DNA of 64,000 nt from Actinomyces culturomici. Lineage in GTDB: Bacteria; Actinomycetota; Actinomycetes; Actinomycetales; Actinomycetaceae. A program made the translations under genes and the position numbers. Shown piece by piece: positions 51,922 to 60,610 of the stretch. How positions within the stretch are numbered: position 1 is the first letter of the stretch; the number at the start of each line of letters is the position of its first letter. The stretch lies in contig NZ_LS991316.1 in assembly GCF_900499005.1 (NCBI RefSeq), forward strand, positions 314,203-378,202. The letters are read 5' to 3'. The notes beneath the pieces are model-generated. The model made no database searches. It saw nothing but the letters and a program-made list of their open reading frames with translations, and was not told the origin of the DNA.

Positions 51922-53277
51922 ATGACGGATCAGGAAAAGCCCACCGTCGCGCATCCCGACGACGAGCCCGCCGCGCGACCCGACGGCGTTCTCAGCGTCG
52001 GAGAGACGACGATCACCCTGCCGCGCTCGCGGGCGTCCGTCGGCAACGACGGCCTCGGCGTCGGCAAGCTCCTCTCCGAGGGCGGTATCGTCACCCTCGA
52101 CCCGGGCTTCACGAACACCGCCTCCTGTCAGTCGGCGATCACCTACATCGACGGCGATGCGGGGATCCTCCGCTACCGCGGCTACCCGATCGAGCAGCTC
52201 GCGAAGAACTCCTCCTTCCTCGAGGTCGCCTACCTCCTCATCTACGGAGAGCTGCCCGACGCCTCGACGCTCGAGGGCTTCATCCGCAATGTCCAGCGCC
52301 ACCGGCTCCTCCACGAGGACTTCAAGGCATTCTTCACCGCCTTCCCGCACCGCGGTCACCCGATGGCGATCCTCCAGGCGGGCATCGCCGGCCTCGCGAC
52401 GTACTACGAGGACACGCTCGACCCGCGCAATCGCGAGCAGCTCGACACGGCCCTCGTGCTCCTCCTCGCGAAGGTGCCGACGATGATCAGCTACATCGCG
52501 AAGCGCGCCGCCGGCCTGCCGCTCCTCTACCCGGACTCGGCCCGCTCGTACACTGAGGACTTCATCCGGATGACCTTCGGCATGCCGTACCAGGCGTACG
52601 ACATCGACCCGGCCCTCGTCCGGGCGCTCGACATGCTCCTCATCCTCCACGCCGACCACGAGCAGAACTGCTCGACGTCGACGGTGCGCCTCGTGGGCTC
52701 CTCGCAGGCGAACCTCTACGCGTCGGTCGCGGCCGGCGTCGGCGCGCTCGCGGGCCCGCTTCACGGCGGCGCGAACGAGGCGGTCTTGAGGATGCTCCAT
52801 CAGATCCGCGATACGGGCGAGCCGGTTCAGAAGTTCGTCGACAAGGTGAAGTCGAAGGCCGAGGGCGTCCGCCTCATGGGCTTCGGCCACCGCGTCTACA
52901 AGAACTACGATCCGCGCGCCGCGCTCGTCAAGGAGACCGCGCACGACGTCCTCTCGCGCCTCGGCAAGCGCGACGAGCTCCTCGACATCGCGATGGAGCT
53001 CGAGGCGATCGCCCTCGGCGACGACTACTTCAAGGAGCGCAAGCTCTACCCGAATGTCGACTTCTACACGGGCCTCATCTATTCGGCGATGGGATTCCCG
53101 ACGAAGATGTTCACGCCGCTGTTCGCACTCGGGCGCCTGCCCGGCTGGATCGCCCAGTACGTCGAGATGACCGAGGATCCCGCGACGAAGATCGGCCGTC
53201 CGCGCCAGGTCTACGTCGGCGAGGTCGAGCGCGACTACGTGCCGCTGCGCCGTCGCACGCCGCGCGTCGCGGAGTGA
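51922..53277 (+). CDS. gltA: Citrate synthase
   Basis: Condenses acetyl-CoA with oxaloacetate at entry to the TCA cycle. The 451-residue length fits the type II (hexameric) class. Catalytic residues lie in ILHADHEQNCSTSTVRLVGSS (His), GFGHRVYKNYDPRA (His and Arg) and PNVDFYTGLIYSAMGFP (Asp). GPLHGGANEAVL is the substrate loop. AAGGAG precedes the ATG. Followed by a strong terminator. Confidence 0.96.
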   Translation: MTDQEKPTVAHPDDEPAARPDGVLSVGETTITLPRSRASVGNDGLGVGKLLSEGGIVTLDPGFTNTASCQSAITYIDGDAGILRYRGYPIEQLAKNSSFLEVAYLLIYGELPDASTLEGFIRNVQRHRLLHEDFKAFFTAFPHRGHPMAILQAGIAGLATYYEDTLDPRNREQLDTALVLLLAKVPTMISYIAKRAAGLPLLYPDSARSYTEDFIRMTFGMPYQAYDIDPALVRALDMLLILHADHEQNCSTSTVRLVGSSQANLYASVAAGVGALAGPLHGGANEAVLRMLHQIRDTGEPVQKFVDKVKSKAEGVRLMGFGHRVYKNYDPRAALVKETAHDVLSRLGKRDELLDIAMELEAIALGDDYFKERKLYPNVDFYTGLIYSAMGFPTKMFTPLFALGRLPGWIAQYVEMTEDPATKIGRPRQVYVGEVERDYVPLRRRTPRVAE

Positions 53278-53348
53278 GTGCGCGCTCGGCGGCCCGCTCG
53301 TCGCGCTGATCGACGAGGGCGGGGCGCCGAAGCGGAATGAGACGACAC

Positions 53349-53388
53349 GGGGGAGGCCCCGAACCCGGGCGGGTTCGGGGCTTCCCCC
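53349..53388. terminator. Strong terminator between gltA and dapD
   Basis: GGGGGAGGCCCCGAACCC-GGGC-GGGTTCGGGGCTTCCCCC is an 18-bp stem with one G-T position, between convergent genes. After it, 53420-53510 contains short CTCCGAGTG-type repeats and no gene. Confidence 0.85.
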
Positions 53389-53512
53389 GTCGATGGGCGG
53401 CGCGCCGACGCGTCGGCGCTCGGCTGTTGCTCCGAGTGCGTCTGATCGCGGTGCTGCGCGTGGCGCGCCTGCTCGGAGTGCGGTTGCTCCGAGTGCTGCT
53501 GGTGCGGGCGCG

Positions 53513-54496
53513 TCAGTTCGACGCGTGGAGCTCCTCGTTCAGCTCGATGCCCTTGCCGCCTCGGGCGAGGGCCTCGATGCGGCCGGACTGCGAGTTGCGT
53601 CGGAAGAGGACGTTCGAGGCCCCGGCGAGCTCGCGCGCGGACACGGTGCGGGGCTCCGCGAAGAGGCCGTTGTTGCCGGGGACGACGCCTCCGGCCTCCA
53701 TGACGGCGACCTTCGCGCCGGCGGTGAGGTAGAGGCCCGCCTCGACGACGCAGTCGTCGCCGAGCGGGATGCCGAGGCCGGAATTCGCGCCGAGGAGGCA
53801 GCGCTTGCCGAGGCGGACGCGCTGGCGGCCGCCGCCGGACAGGGTGCCCATCGTCGAGGCGCCGCCGCCGACGTCGGAGCCGTCGTCGATGACGACGCCC
53901 TGGGAGATGCGGCCCTCGACCATCGAGCGGCCGAGCGTGCCGGCGTTGTAGTTGACGAAGGCGGCATGCATGACGGTCGTGCCCTCGGCGAGGTGCGCGC
54001 CGAGTCGGACCTTCGCGCCATCGGCGATCCGGACCCCCTTGGGGACGACGTAGTTCACCATCGGGGGGAACTTGTCGACGCCGAGGACGGCGACGGGGTG
54101 GCCGAGCGCGGCGCGCAGGCGCAGGCGGGTCTCCTCGAAGTCCTCGGCGGCGCAGGGGCCCTGCGAGGTCCACACGACGTTGGGGAGGCGGGAGAAGATC
54201 CCGTCGAGGTTGATCGTGTTCGGTTTGACGAGCCGGTGGGAGAGAAGGTGGAGGCGCAGGTAGGTGCCGGCCGTCGAGTGCGGCTGGTCCTCGAGGTCGG
54301 ACTTGCAGGTGACGACGGTGGTGCGGACGCCGCGGGCGTCGTCCTGGCGCTGCATGCGGGTGAGGGTGTCGAGGAGGTCGGCGTCCTCGCCCGGCGTCAT
54401 CTCCCCGAGGTGCGGCCTCGGGTACCAGACGTCGAGAGTTTCGCCGTCCTTCGTCACAGTCGCGAGGCCGATGCCCCAAGCCTTCGTAATGTCCAT
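53513..54496 (-). CDS. dapD: Tetrahydrodipicolinate N-succinyltransferase
   Basis: Commits tetrahydrodipicolinate to the succinylase route of DAP/lysine synthesis. The 327-residue actinobacterial-type DapD has an N-terminal domain and a left-handed beta-helix (GAKVRLGAHLAEGTTVMHAAFVNYNAGTLG...VEGRISQGVVIDDGSDVGGGASTMGTLSGGG...RCLLGANSGLGIPLGDDCVVEAGLYLTAG). SNVLFRRNSQSG near the C-terminus is typical. Its promoter (CTGACA, 17 bp, TACAGT) overlaps the end of maf and gives a leaderless ATG. Confidence 0.95.
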   Translation of the reverse strand: MDITKAWGIGLATVTKDGETLDVWYPRPHLGEMTPGEDADLLDTLTRMQRQDDARGVRTTVVTCKSDLEDQPHSTAGTYLRLHLLSHRLVKPNTINLDGIFSRLPNVVWTSQGPCAAEDFEETRLRLRAALGHPVAVLGVDKFPPMVNYVVPKGVRIADGAKVRLGAHLAEGTTVMHAAFVNYNAGTLGRSMVEGRISQGVVIDDGSDVGGGASTMGTLSGGGRQRVRLGKRCLLGANSGLGIPLGDDCVVEAGLYLTAGAKVAVMEAGGVVPGNNGLFAEPRTVSARELAGASNVLFRRNSQSGRIEALARGGKGIELNEELHASN

Positions 54497-54503
54497 GTGA
54501 AGA

Positions 54504-54532
54504 ACTGTAAAACAGAGGGGGCGCGCTGTCAG
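54504..54532 (-). promoter_or_regulatory. dapD promoter, leaderless
   Basis: On the minus strand, CTGACA (54527-54532) and TACAGT (54504-54509) are 17 bp apart. The -10 box ends seven bases before the dapD ATG at 54496. The -35 box overlaps the last codons of maf. Confidence 0.65.
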
Positions 54533-55218
54533 TGCCGGTCCATCCCTCGGCGGTGGTCCCACAGGTCGGGCCAGAAGACGCCGAGTTCGGCCGCGAGGCT
54601 GCGCAGGAGCGGCAGGGAGATGCCGACGACCGAATGGTGATCGCCGTCGACTCCGGCGATGAAGGGGCCGCCGAGCCCGTCGATTGTGAAGGAGCCCGCG
54701 ACGTGGAGCGGCTCGCCGGACTCGACGTAGGCGTCGATCTCCGCGTCCGTGATGTCGCCGAACCGGACGCGCGTCGACGCGGCGCGGGCGAGGGCCGGCC
54801 CGGGCGCGTACGCGGCCCCCGGTCGAACGAGCGCCACCGCGTGCCCCGTCCACAGGGTCGCCGAGGTGCCGCGCATCTCGCGGATCCGCTCGCGCGCGAC
54901 CTCCGGCGTATGAGGCTTGCCGAGCATGCGACCGCCGATCTCGAGCATGGAATCGCAGCCGACGATGAGCAGGGAATCGGCCCCGTCCTCGTCGATCGGG
55001 GAGGGGAGCGCGAGGAGGGAGGCGACGACGGCGTCGCGCTTGGCGGCGGCGAGCGCGAGGACCTCGTCGGGGGGAGTCGGCGGGGTCGGGGAGGAGGCGC
55101 GCAGGCGCTCGAGGACGGCGGGTTCGTCGACGGCGGAGACGCGGACGATCGGCGTGACGCCGGCGCTCACGAGGGTCGCGAGGCGGGCGGGGGACTTCGA
55201 GGCGAGGAGGATCCGCAT
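54529..55218 (-). CDS. maf: Maf/Ham1-like nucleoside triphosphate pyrophosphatase
   Basis: A 229-residue Maf-family enzyme that hydrolyses modified pyrimidine nucleotides (or UTP/dTTP) to monophosphates. Motifs are LLASKSPARLATL (phosphate binding), LAAAKRDAV, IVGCDSMLEIGGRMLGKPHTPEVARERIREMRGTS (catalytic Asp) and SGEPLHVAGSFTIDGLGGPFIAGVDGDHHSVVGISLPLL. The loop before IVGCDSM carries an insertion LPSPIDEDGADSL encoded by a copy of the dispersed GACGAGG-CGGGGC motif. A GAGAAT box at leaderless spacing precedes the ATG. Confidence 0.93.
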   Translation of the reverse strand: MRILLASKSPARLATLVSAGVTPIVRVSAVDEPAVLERLRASSPTPPTPPDEVLALAAAKRDAVVASLLALPSPIDEDGADSLLIVGCDSMLEIGGRMLGKPHTPEVARERIREMRGTSATLWTGHAVALVRPGAAYAPGPALARAASTRVRFGDITDAEIDAYVESGEPLHVAGSFTIDGLGGPFIAGVDGDHHSVVGISLPLLRSLAAELGVFWPDLWDHRRGMDRH

Positions 55219-55278
55219 GTGGGCATTCTCCACCGTCGGGAGGCCCTCGCCCACCCGAGGACGTCTGCGCGCGTTCGA

Positions 55279-55309
55279 TTGACGTGTCAAACGTGATGTA
55301 CGCTACTAA
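55279..55309 (+). promoter_or_regulatory. Candidate promoter with TTGAC-GT-GTCAA inverted repeat
   Basis: TTGACG (55279-55284) is the best -35 match in the window and is followed about 18-19 bp later by CTACTAA (55303-55309). The -35 box is half of the inverted repeat TTGACGTGTCAA (55279-55290), so a regulator could block it. It drives the cyclase gene about 85 bp downstream. Confidence 0.5.
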
Positions 55310-55392
55310 GATGTGTCCCGGCCGGTTCTCGCGCGCGAGCGCGCGCCGGGAACGCCCGCATGCGACGAGACGACACCGAGAGGGGAGGCGCG

Positions 55393-56445
55393 ATGGACCG
55401 GACCGCGTCCGAGGCCGCGTCGACCCCCGAGGTCGACGTCTGCGCCCTCGAGCATCAGACGGTCTCGAGCTACGCCCCGAGGCTCCTCGGCGGGCCGGCG
55501 ACGATGAGCGCCCGCGTTCTTGCTGAGCGCGCGGGAACGTCCGTCGAGAGGGTCTACGACTTCTGGACCTCGATGGGATTCCAGCGCCCCGACCCTGACG
55601 CGCCCACTTTCACCGACCGCGACCTCGAGGTCTACGTGACGTGGAACGAGCTCGTCGAATCCGGGGCGATCGACCTCGCGACGAGCCGCTCGCTCCTGCG
55701 CGCGAACTCCCACCTCGCCGATCGACTGAGCCTCTGGCAGTTCGAAGCCCTCGTCGAGGACGCCGTCCGCAGGCTCGGCCTCGACGACACGACGGCCCGC
55801 ATGTACGTCCTCGACCACATGCGCGAGCGGGTCGCCGCTTTCGAGCACATGTTCATCCACTCGTGGCAGCGGCAGATGGAGGCGCTTCTCTCGCGCCTCG
55901 ACAAGGAGGTCTCCCAGCGCGGGCACGAGGACGCGAAGGCCCGCTTCCCCCTCAACCGGTCCCTCGGGTTCGTCGACATGGTGTCCTACACCTCGTCCTC
56001 GACGATCCTCGGCGGCGCGGTCGTCGACCTCATCGAGCGCTTCGAGGAGGAGTCGCGCCAGGCCGTCACCGAGGCGGGCGGGCGCGTCGTCAAGACGATC
56101 GGGGACGCCGTCCTCTACATCGCCGACGATCTTACGACCGGCCTGAGGGTGGTGACGACCCTCATCGAGCGGCTGAGCGCCGACGACCGGATCCTCCCTG
56201 TGCGCGCCTCCTTCGTCCGCGGAGACGTGTTCTCCCGCTCGGGCGACGTCTTCGGCCCGACGGTCAACCTCGCCTCGCGCCTCGTCGACATCGCGCCCGT
56301 CGGGAAGATCCTCACCGACCCGACGACGGCCGCGGCGGTCGCCGCCGGCAAGGGCGGGGACGGCTATCGGCTCGAAGAGTTCCCCAGCGCCGAACTGCGC
56401 GGCTTCGGTCCCATCGCCCCGTATCTCCTCTCGGCCCGCGATTGA
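55393..56445 (+). CDS. Class III adenylate cyclase with N-terminal regulatory domain
   Basis: A 350-residue soluble cyclase. The N-terminal helical domain (about 35-160) resembles the adenylate-cyclase regulatory domain of mycobacterial Rv1264, which is pH-sensitive. The catalytic domain (about 188-348) holds metal-binding D195 (FVDMVSYT) and D238 (KTIGDAV), substrate-specifying K234 and D285 (SGDVFGPTVN), and transition-state N292 and R296. All residues needed for ATP cyclisation are present, so active cAMP synthesis is expected. ATG 55393 follows AGGGGAGG. Confidence 0.9.
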   Translation: MDRTASEAASTPEVDVCALEHQTVSSYAPRLLGGPATMSARVLAERAGTSVERVYDFWTSMGFQRPDPDAPTFTDRDLEVYVTWNELVESGAIDLATSRSLLRANSHLADRLSLWQFEALVEDAVRRLGLDDTTARMYVLDHMRERVAAFEHMFIHSWQRQMEALLSRLDKEVSQRGHEDAKARFPLNRSLGFVDMVSYTSSSTILGGAVVDLIERFEEESRQAVTEAGGRVVKTIGDAVLYIADDLTTGLRVVTTLIERLSADDRILPVRASFVRGDVFSRSGDVFGPTVNLASRLVDIAPVGKILTDPTTAAAVAAGKGGDGYRLEEFPSAELRGFGPIAPYLLSARD

Positions 56446-56526
56446 CCGGGGGCCGAGACGCCCGAGGCCGGGGTCTTCCCCGCAGCGGGCCGAATGAGTG
56501 ACAATCGTCCACAATGGTCAAGGGAC

Positions 56527-56556
56527 CTGAAAGAGATCTCCTCGAAAGGATATGAT
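56527..56556 (+). promoter_or_regulatory. Response-regulator promoter, leaderless
   Basis: CTGAAA (56527-56532) and TATGAT (56551-56556) are 18 bp apart; the -10 box ends six bases before GTG 56563. This decides the start against an in-frame GTG or ATG near 56494. Confidence 0.55.
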
Positions 56557-56562
56557 GTATCT

Positions 56563-57237
56563 GTGACTACAGTGCTCCTCGTCGAAGACGATCCCGCGAT
56601 CTCCGAACCGCTCGCCCGCGCCCTCGGCCGTGAGGGCTACGAGGTGCGCGCGCACGGAACCGGCCGCGGCGCCCTCGCCGAGGTCGAAGGCGCCGATCTG
56701 GTCGTCCTCGATCTCGGTCTGCCCGATATCGACGGCCTCGACGTCGCCCGCGAGATCCGCGGATCCGGTAAGACCGTCCCGATCCTCATCCTCACCGCCC
56801 GCACCGACGAGGTCGACATGGTCGTCGGCCTCGACACCGGCGCCGACGACTACGTGACGAAGCCCTTCCGCCTCGCCGAGCTCCTCGCCCGCGTTCGCGC
56901 GCTCCTGCGCCGCACGGGCGGCGAATCGGGCGACGCCGACCTCGTCGCCCAGGACGTCCGCGTCGACGTCAACGCCCACCGTGCCTTCTCCGGCGACACC
57001 GAGCTCCAGCTCACCGCCAAGGAGTTCGACCTCCTCCGCGTCCTCGTCCGCGAGGCCGGAACGGTCGTCGAACGCGACGCCCTCATGCGCGAGGTGTGGG
57101 GCTCCGACCCGACCGGGTCGACGAAGACGCTCGACATGCACGTCTCGTGGCTGCGCCGCAAGCTCGGCGACGACGCCGCGAACCCGCACTACATCACGAC
57201 GGTGAGGGGGATGGGCTTCCGCTTCGAGGCCCGCTGA
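56563..57237 (+). CDS. OmpR/PhoB-family response regulator
   Basis: A 224-residue regulator. The receiver has the acidic pair ED (8-9), phosphoacceptor D50 (VVLDLGLPD), T78 and K100 (DDYVTKPF). The C-terminal winged helix (about 125-222) has LTAKEFDLLRVLVREAGTVVERDALMREVW and TKTLDMHVSWLRRKLGDD...ITTVRGMGFRF. It is paired with the kinase gene 120 bp downstream. The signal and targets are not known. GTG start by promoter spacing. Confidence 0.93.
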   Translation: MTTVLLVEDDPAISEPLARALGREGYEVRAHGTGRGALAEVEGADLVVLDLGLPDIDGLDVAREIRGSGKTVPILILTARTDEVDMVVGLDTGADDYVTKPFRLAELLARVRALLRRTGGESGDADLVAQDVRVDVNAHRAFSGDTELQLTAKEFDLLRVLVREAGTVVERDALMREVWGSDPTGSTKTLDMHVSWLRRKLGDDAANPHYITTVRGMGFRFEAR

Positions 57238-57282
57238 CCCCCGTCGGGCCCGACATCGGACCCGGCCCGTTCGACCCCGCTG

Positions 57283-57309
57283 CCCGCGTCGCCGCCCCGG
57301 CGACGCGGG
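57283..57309 (+). other. Hairpin between response regulator and kinase genes
   Basis: CCCGCGTCGCC-GCCCC-GGCGACGCGGG is a perfect 11-bp stem in the 120-bp gap. It could attenuate read-through so that less kinase than regulator is made; a separate TAGCCT box follows at 57310-57315. Confidence 0.55.
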
Positions 57310-57357
57310 TAGCCTGTATTCGGGCCCGAACCCCACGACGACGAGGAGGACTGCCGA

Positions 57358-58683
57358 ATGCGCAAGAGAGCGGTGAGGATGATCCTCGCGGCCGTCACGG
57401 TCGTCGCCCTCCTCATGGGCGTGCCTGGCGCCTTCGCGTCCTCGTACGTCGCGTGGAACTCCGACCAGGAGCGCCTCAACGCCCGAGTGCAGACCGTGGC
57501 CCGCAGCGTCGATCGTCGTATCGCGGACGGGGAGGAGATCACTCCCGAGCTCCTCGCCGCCCTCGCCGATCCGGTCGCCGACCGGCAGGGCGGGGTGCGC
57601 GTCTCCGTGTCGACGGCGGCCTACGGGCTGACGACCGTCGGGAACCCCGTCGACGGACCGACCCTCGTCGCCCACGCCTCCACCCAGGCCGGAACCGCCG
57701 TCCGGATGGAGGTCTCGGCCGTCCGGACCCTCCAGAAGGTCGCCGCGATCTGCGCGCTCTACCTCGCGGGCATGGCGACGTGCCTCCTCGTCGGCCTCGC
57801 GCTCGCCCTTCGCTTCTCGCGGCGCCTATCCGCGCCGCTCATCTACCTCGCCGCCCAGGCCGAGCAGATCGGCTCCGGGCAGGTGCGCGCCCGCGTCAAA
57901 CCCTCGGGGATCGAGGAGATCGACCTCGTCCAGGAGGAGCTCGTCCGCACGGGCGAGCGCATGGCGGGCCGTCTCGCGGCCGAGCGCCAGTTCGCCTCCG
58001 ACGCCTCCCACCAGCTCCGCACGCCGCTCACTGCGCTGTCGATGCGCCTCGAGGAGATCGACCTCATCTCCACCGAGCCGGAGGTCCAGGAGGAGGCCCG
58101 TTCCTGCCTCGAGCAGGTCGAGCGCCTCACCGGCGTCGTCGCCGAACTCCTCGACGCGAACGCGCGGGCATCCGGTCAGACCGAGGCGATCCACATTCTC
58201 GAGGCCTTCAACACCCAGCGCGAGGAGTGGGAGGACGCCTTCGTCGCGGCCGGGCGCGAACTCGTCTTCACCGATGAGGCCGAGCTCCCCGTCCTCGCCG
58301 ACGGCGGCAAGCTCTCCCAGGTGCTCGCGACCCTCATCGAGAACTCCCTGCGTTACGGCGCCGGCACGACGCGCGTCTCGGCGCGACGCGCGGCGAGTCG
58401 GCGAGGCGTCGTCATCGACGTCACCGACGAGGGCGAGGGCATCGACGACGATCTCGCGCCCGACGTCTTCGAGAAGGGCGTCTCCGGTCACGGCTCGACC
58501 GGCATCGGTCTCGCGCTCGCGAAGGACCTCGCCGGGGCGATGGGCGGTCGGCTCGAGCTCACGAGCAATCGGCCGCCGGTCTTCACCCTGTCGCTGGCGG
58601 CGATCCCGGCGTCCCTCGACCCGGATCGTGTGATGCCCCAGGGGCCCGTCGTCTCGATGGGTCGGCGCTCGCGGCGATTCTGA
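57358..58683 (+). CDS. Sensor histidine kinase
   Basis: A 441-residue membrane kinase. Helix 1 is at about 8-29, an extracytoplasmic sensor at 30-125, helix 2 at 127-151, then HAMP (152-205). The HisKA box is ERQFASDASHQLRTPLTAL, with phosphoacceptor H218. The HATPase region has N-box LIENSLRYGAGTTRV, G1 DVTDEGEGID and G2 GHGSTGIGLALAKDLAGAMGGRLEL. The sensor domain of 95 residues has no family I recognise. Pairs with the upstream regulator. Confidence 0.93.
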   Translation: MRKRAVRMILAAVTVVALLMGVPGAFASSYVAWNSDQERLNARVQTVARSVDRRIADGEEITPELLAALADPVADRQGGVRVSVSTAAYGLTTVGNPVDGPTLVAHASTQAGTAVRMEVSAVRTLQKVAAICALYLAGMATCLLVGLALALRFSRRLSAPLIYLAAQAEQIGSGQVRARVKPSGIEEIDLVQEELVRTGERMAGRLAAERQFASDASHQLRTPLTALSMRLEEIDLISTEPEVQEEARSCLEQVERLTGVVAELLDANARASGQTEAIHILEAFNTQREEWEDAFVAAGRELVFTDEAELPVLADGGKLSQVLATLIENSLRYGAGTTRVSARRAASRRGVVIDVTDEGEGIDDDLAPDVFEKGVSGHGSTGIGLALAKDLAGAMGGRLELTSNRPPVFTLSLAAIPASLDPDRVMPQGPVVSMGRRSRRF

Positions 58684-59377
58684 GAGCGGGGCCTCGCCGC
58701 ACGACTCCGCACCGAGCTACGCCGCACGACTCCGCGCGGGGCCTCGATCGGTCCAATGGGCGCGCCGATGACACTCGCCTTCCCGTCCGAGTGGAGGGCT
58801 TGGCGACGCGTGGAGGCATTAGCGACGCGTGGAGGGGGTGTATCCCCTCCTTTTGTCGGGAAGTCCTCCACTGAGCGGTATCGGATCGCGGACCGTCCTG
58901 ATGGGAGGGGATGCGTCATGTCGAGGCATTGACGCCGTGTGGAGGCATTAGCGACGCGTTGAGGGGGTGTATCCCCTCCTCTTGTCGGGAAGTCCTCCAC
59001 TGAGCGGTATCGGATCGCGGACCGTCCTGATGGGAGGGGATGACGCCGTGTGGAGGCATTGACGTCGTGTGGAGGCATTAGCGACGCGTGGAGGGGGTGT
59101 ATCCCCTCCTCTTGTCGGGAAGTCCTCCACTGAGCGGTATCGGATCGCGGACCGTCCTGATGGGAGGGGATGCGTCATGTCGAGGCATTGACGCCGTGTG
59201 GAGGCATTGACGCCGTGTGGAGGCATTAGCGACGCGTGGAGGGGGTGTATCCCCTCCTCTTGTCGGGAAGTCCTCCACTGAGCCCCGCGGGCCCGATGGA
59301 GCCCCGCGGGCCCGATGAACCACGAGACCGGCGGACCGCGTCGACCCGGAAGCCCCGCGGCGAGTAGGGTCGGGGCC
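58684..59377. repeat. Tandem repeat island: four 129-148-bp units with 19-bp sub-iterons
   Basis: The core GGAGGCATTAGCGACGCG followed by GAGGGGGTGTATCCCCTCC recurs at 58812, 58941, 59071 and 59219. Each core carries a 7-bp stem hairpin (GGAGGGG/CCCCTCC; GAGGGG in copy 2) with T-rich sequence after it, then a conserved TTGTCGGGAAGTCCTCCACT. Copies 1-3 continue GAGCGGTATCGGATCGCGGA and on to TGATGGGAGGGG. Between cores lie one to two 19-bp iterons, (T/C)GAGGCATTGACG(C/T)CGTG. Unit spacing is 129, 130 and 148 bp, the last increment being one extra iteron. A 19-bp duplication (AGCCCCGCGGGCCCGATG) follows at 59281-59318. No gene is recognised. Confidence 0.9.
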
Positions 59378-60532
59378 ATGGAGTCCAGCTCGACGGGCAG
59401 GCCCGTCATCGCGGTCATCGGCGGCGGGCAACTCGCCCGCATGATGCAGGAGAGCGCCATCGCCCTCGGCGTGGAGCTGCGCCCCCTCGTCGAGGCGGCC
59501 GACGGGTCGACCGGCCAGGTCGTCGTCCCCTCCTCCGTCGGCACTCCGCAGGATCCCGACGAGGTCTTCGCGCTCGTCGAGGGCGCCGACGTCCTCACCT
59601 TCGAACACGAGCACGTCCCCCAGGCCCTGCTCGCGGCCCTCGCCGGCCGCGTCGCGATCGAGCCGCCCGCCTCGGCCCTTCTCTACGCCCAGGACAAGCT
59701 CGCGATGCGCGAGCGCCTCACCGCGATGGGAGCGCCGTGCCCGCGGTGGGCGCGGATCGAGGACGAGGACGACCTGCGCGCCTTCGGAGCGGAGATCGGC
59801 TGGCCGGTCGTCGTCAAGACCCCCACCGGCGGCTACGACGGTCACGGCGTTCGCGTCGTCGCCGACCCCGCCGAGGTCTCCGACTGGTTCGGGCGCGGTC
59901 CGCTCCTCGCCGAGGAGAAGGTCGACTTCGTCTCCGAAATCGCGGCCCTCACGGCCCGGCGCCCCTCCGGGGAGATCGCCTCCTGGCCCGTATCGACGAC
60001 CGAGCAGGTCGACGGCGTGTGCTCGGTCGTCACCGCGCCCGCGATCGGGATCCCCGAGCGCCTCCTCGACGAGGCCCGTGCGCTCGGCGAGCGGATCGCC
60101 GCCGAGCTCGGCGTCACCGGCGTGCTCGCCGTCGAGATGTTCGTCGTCGGCGAGGGCGAGGAGGCGCGCGTCCTCGTCAACGAACTCGCGATGCGCCCGC
60201 ACAACACGGGTCACTGGACGATCGACGGGGCGGTGACGAGCCAGTTCGAACAGCACCTGCGCGCCGTCCTCGACCTCCCGCTCGGCTCGACCGAGGTCCT
60301 CGTCCCCGGGACGCGCTCCGTCATGGTCAACCTCCTCGGCTCGAGCCACGACGACCCGGCGCGCGCCCTGGGCGCCGCACTGGACGGGCACCCGCGTGCG
60401 AAGGTCCACCTCTACGGCAAGGAGGTCCGGCCTCGTCGCAAGCTCGGTCACGTCACCGTCGTCGACGCCGATCCCGCCGCCGCCCGCGCGGAGGCCGAGG
60501 CCGTCGTCGCGGTGCTTCGCGGTGACGCCTGA
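59378..60532 (+). CDS. purK: N5-carboxyaminoimidazole ribonucleotide synthase
   Basis: PurK uses ATP and bicarbonate to carboxylate AIR in purine synthesis. The 384-residue ATP-grasp protein shows IAVIGGGQLARMMQESAIALG, LTFEHEHVP, WPVVVKTPTGGYDGHGVRVV, LLAEEKVDFVSEIA and NELAMRPHNTGHWTIDGAVTSQFEQHLRAVLDLPLGST. TAGGGT (59365-59370) precedes the ATG at leaderless spacing. purE follows after 78 bp. Confidence 0.95.
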   Translation: MESSSTGRPVIAVIGGGQLARMMQESAIALGVELRPLVEAADGSTGQVVVPSSVGTPQDPDEVFALVEGADVLTFEHEHVPQALLAALAGRVAIEPPASALLYAQDKLAMRERLTAMGAPCPRWARIEDEDDLRAFGAEIGWPVVVKTPTGGYDGHGVRVVADPAEVSDWFGRGPLLAEEKVDFVSEIAALTARRPSGEIASWPVSTTEQVDGVCSVVTAPAIGIPERLLDEARALGERIAAELGVTGVLAVEMFVVGEGEEARVLVNELAMRPHNTGHWTIDGAVTSQFEQHLRAVLDLPLGSTEVLVPGTRSVMVNLLGSSHDDPARALGAALDGHPRAKVHLYGKEVRPRRKLGHVTVVDADPAAARAEAEAVVAVLRGDA

Positions 60533-60610
60533 ACGGGCGCCCCGCCCCGCTCTCGTCGATCCGCCGACGACCCGAACGCCCGCACAACCGCTCCCGAGGA
60601 AGGACCCCCG

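Noticed and set aside
53400..53512. C-terminal extension of dapD with HSEQ repeats
   Set aside because: The dapD frame stops at 53513; the repeat lies in another frame beyond a strong terminator and is not expressed as part of DapD.
58812..59280. Possible CRISPR array or plasmid-type iteron origin
   Set aside because: The sequence between repeats is itself repeated, not unique, and there is no rep, dnaA or cas gene nearby.
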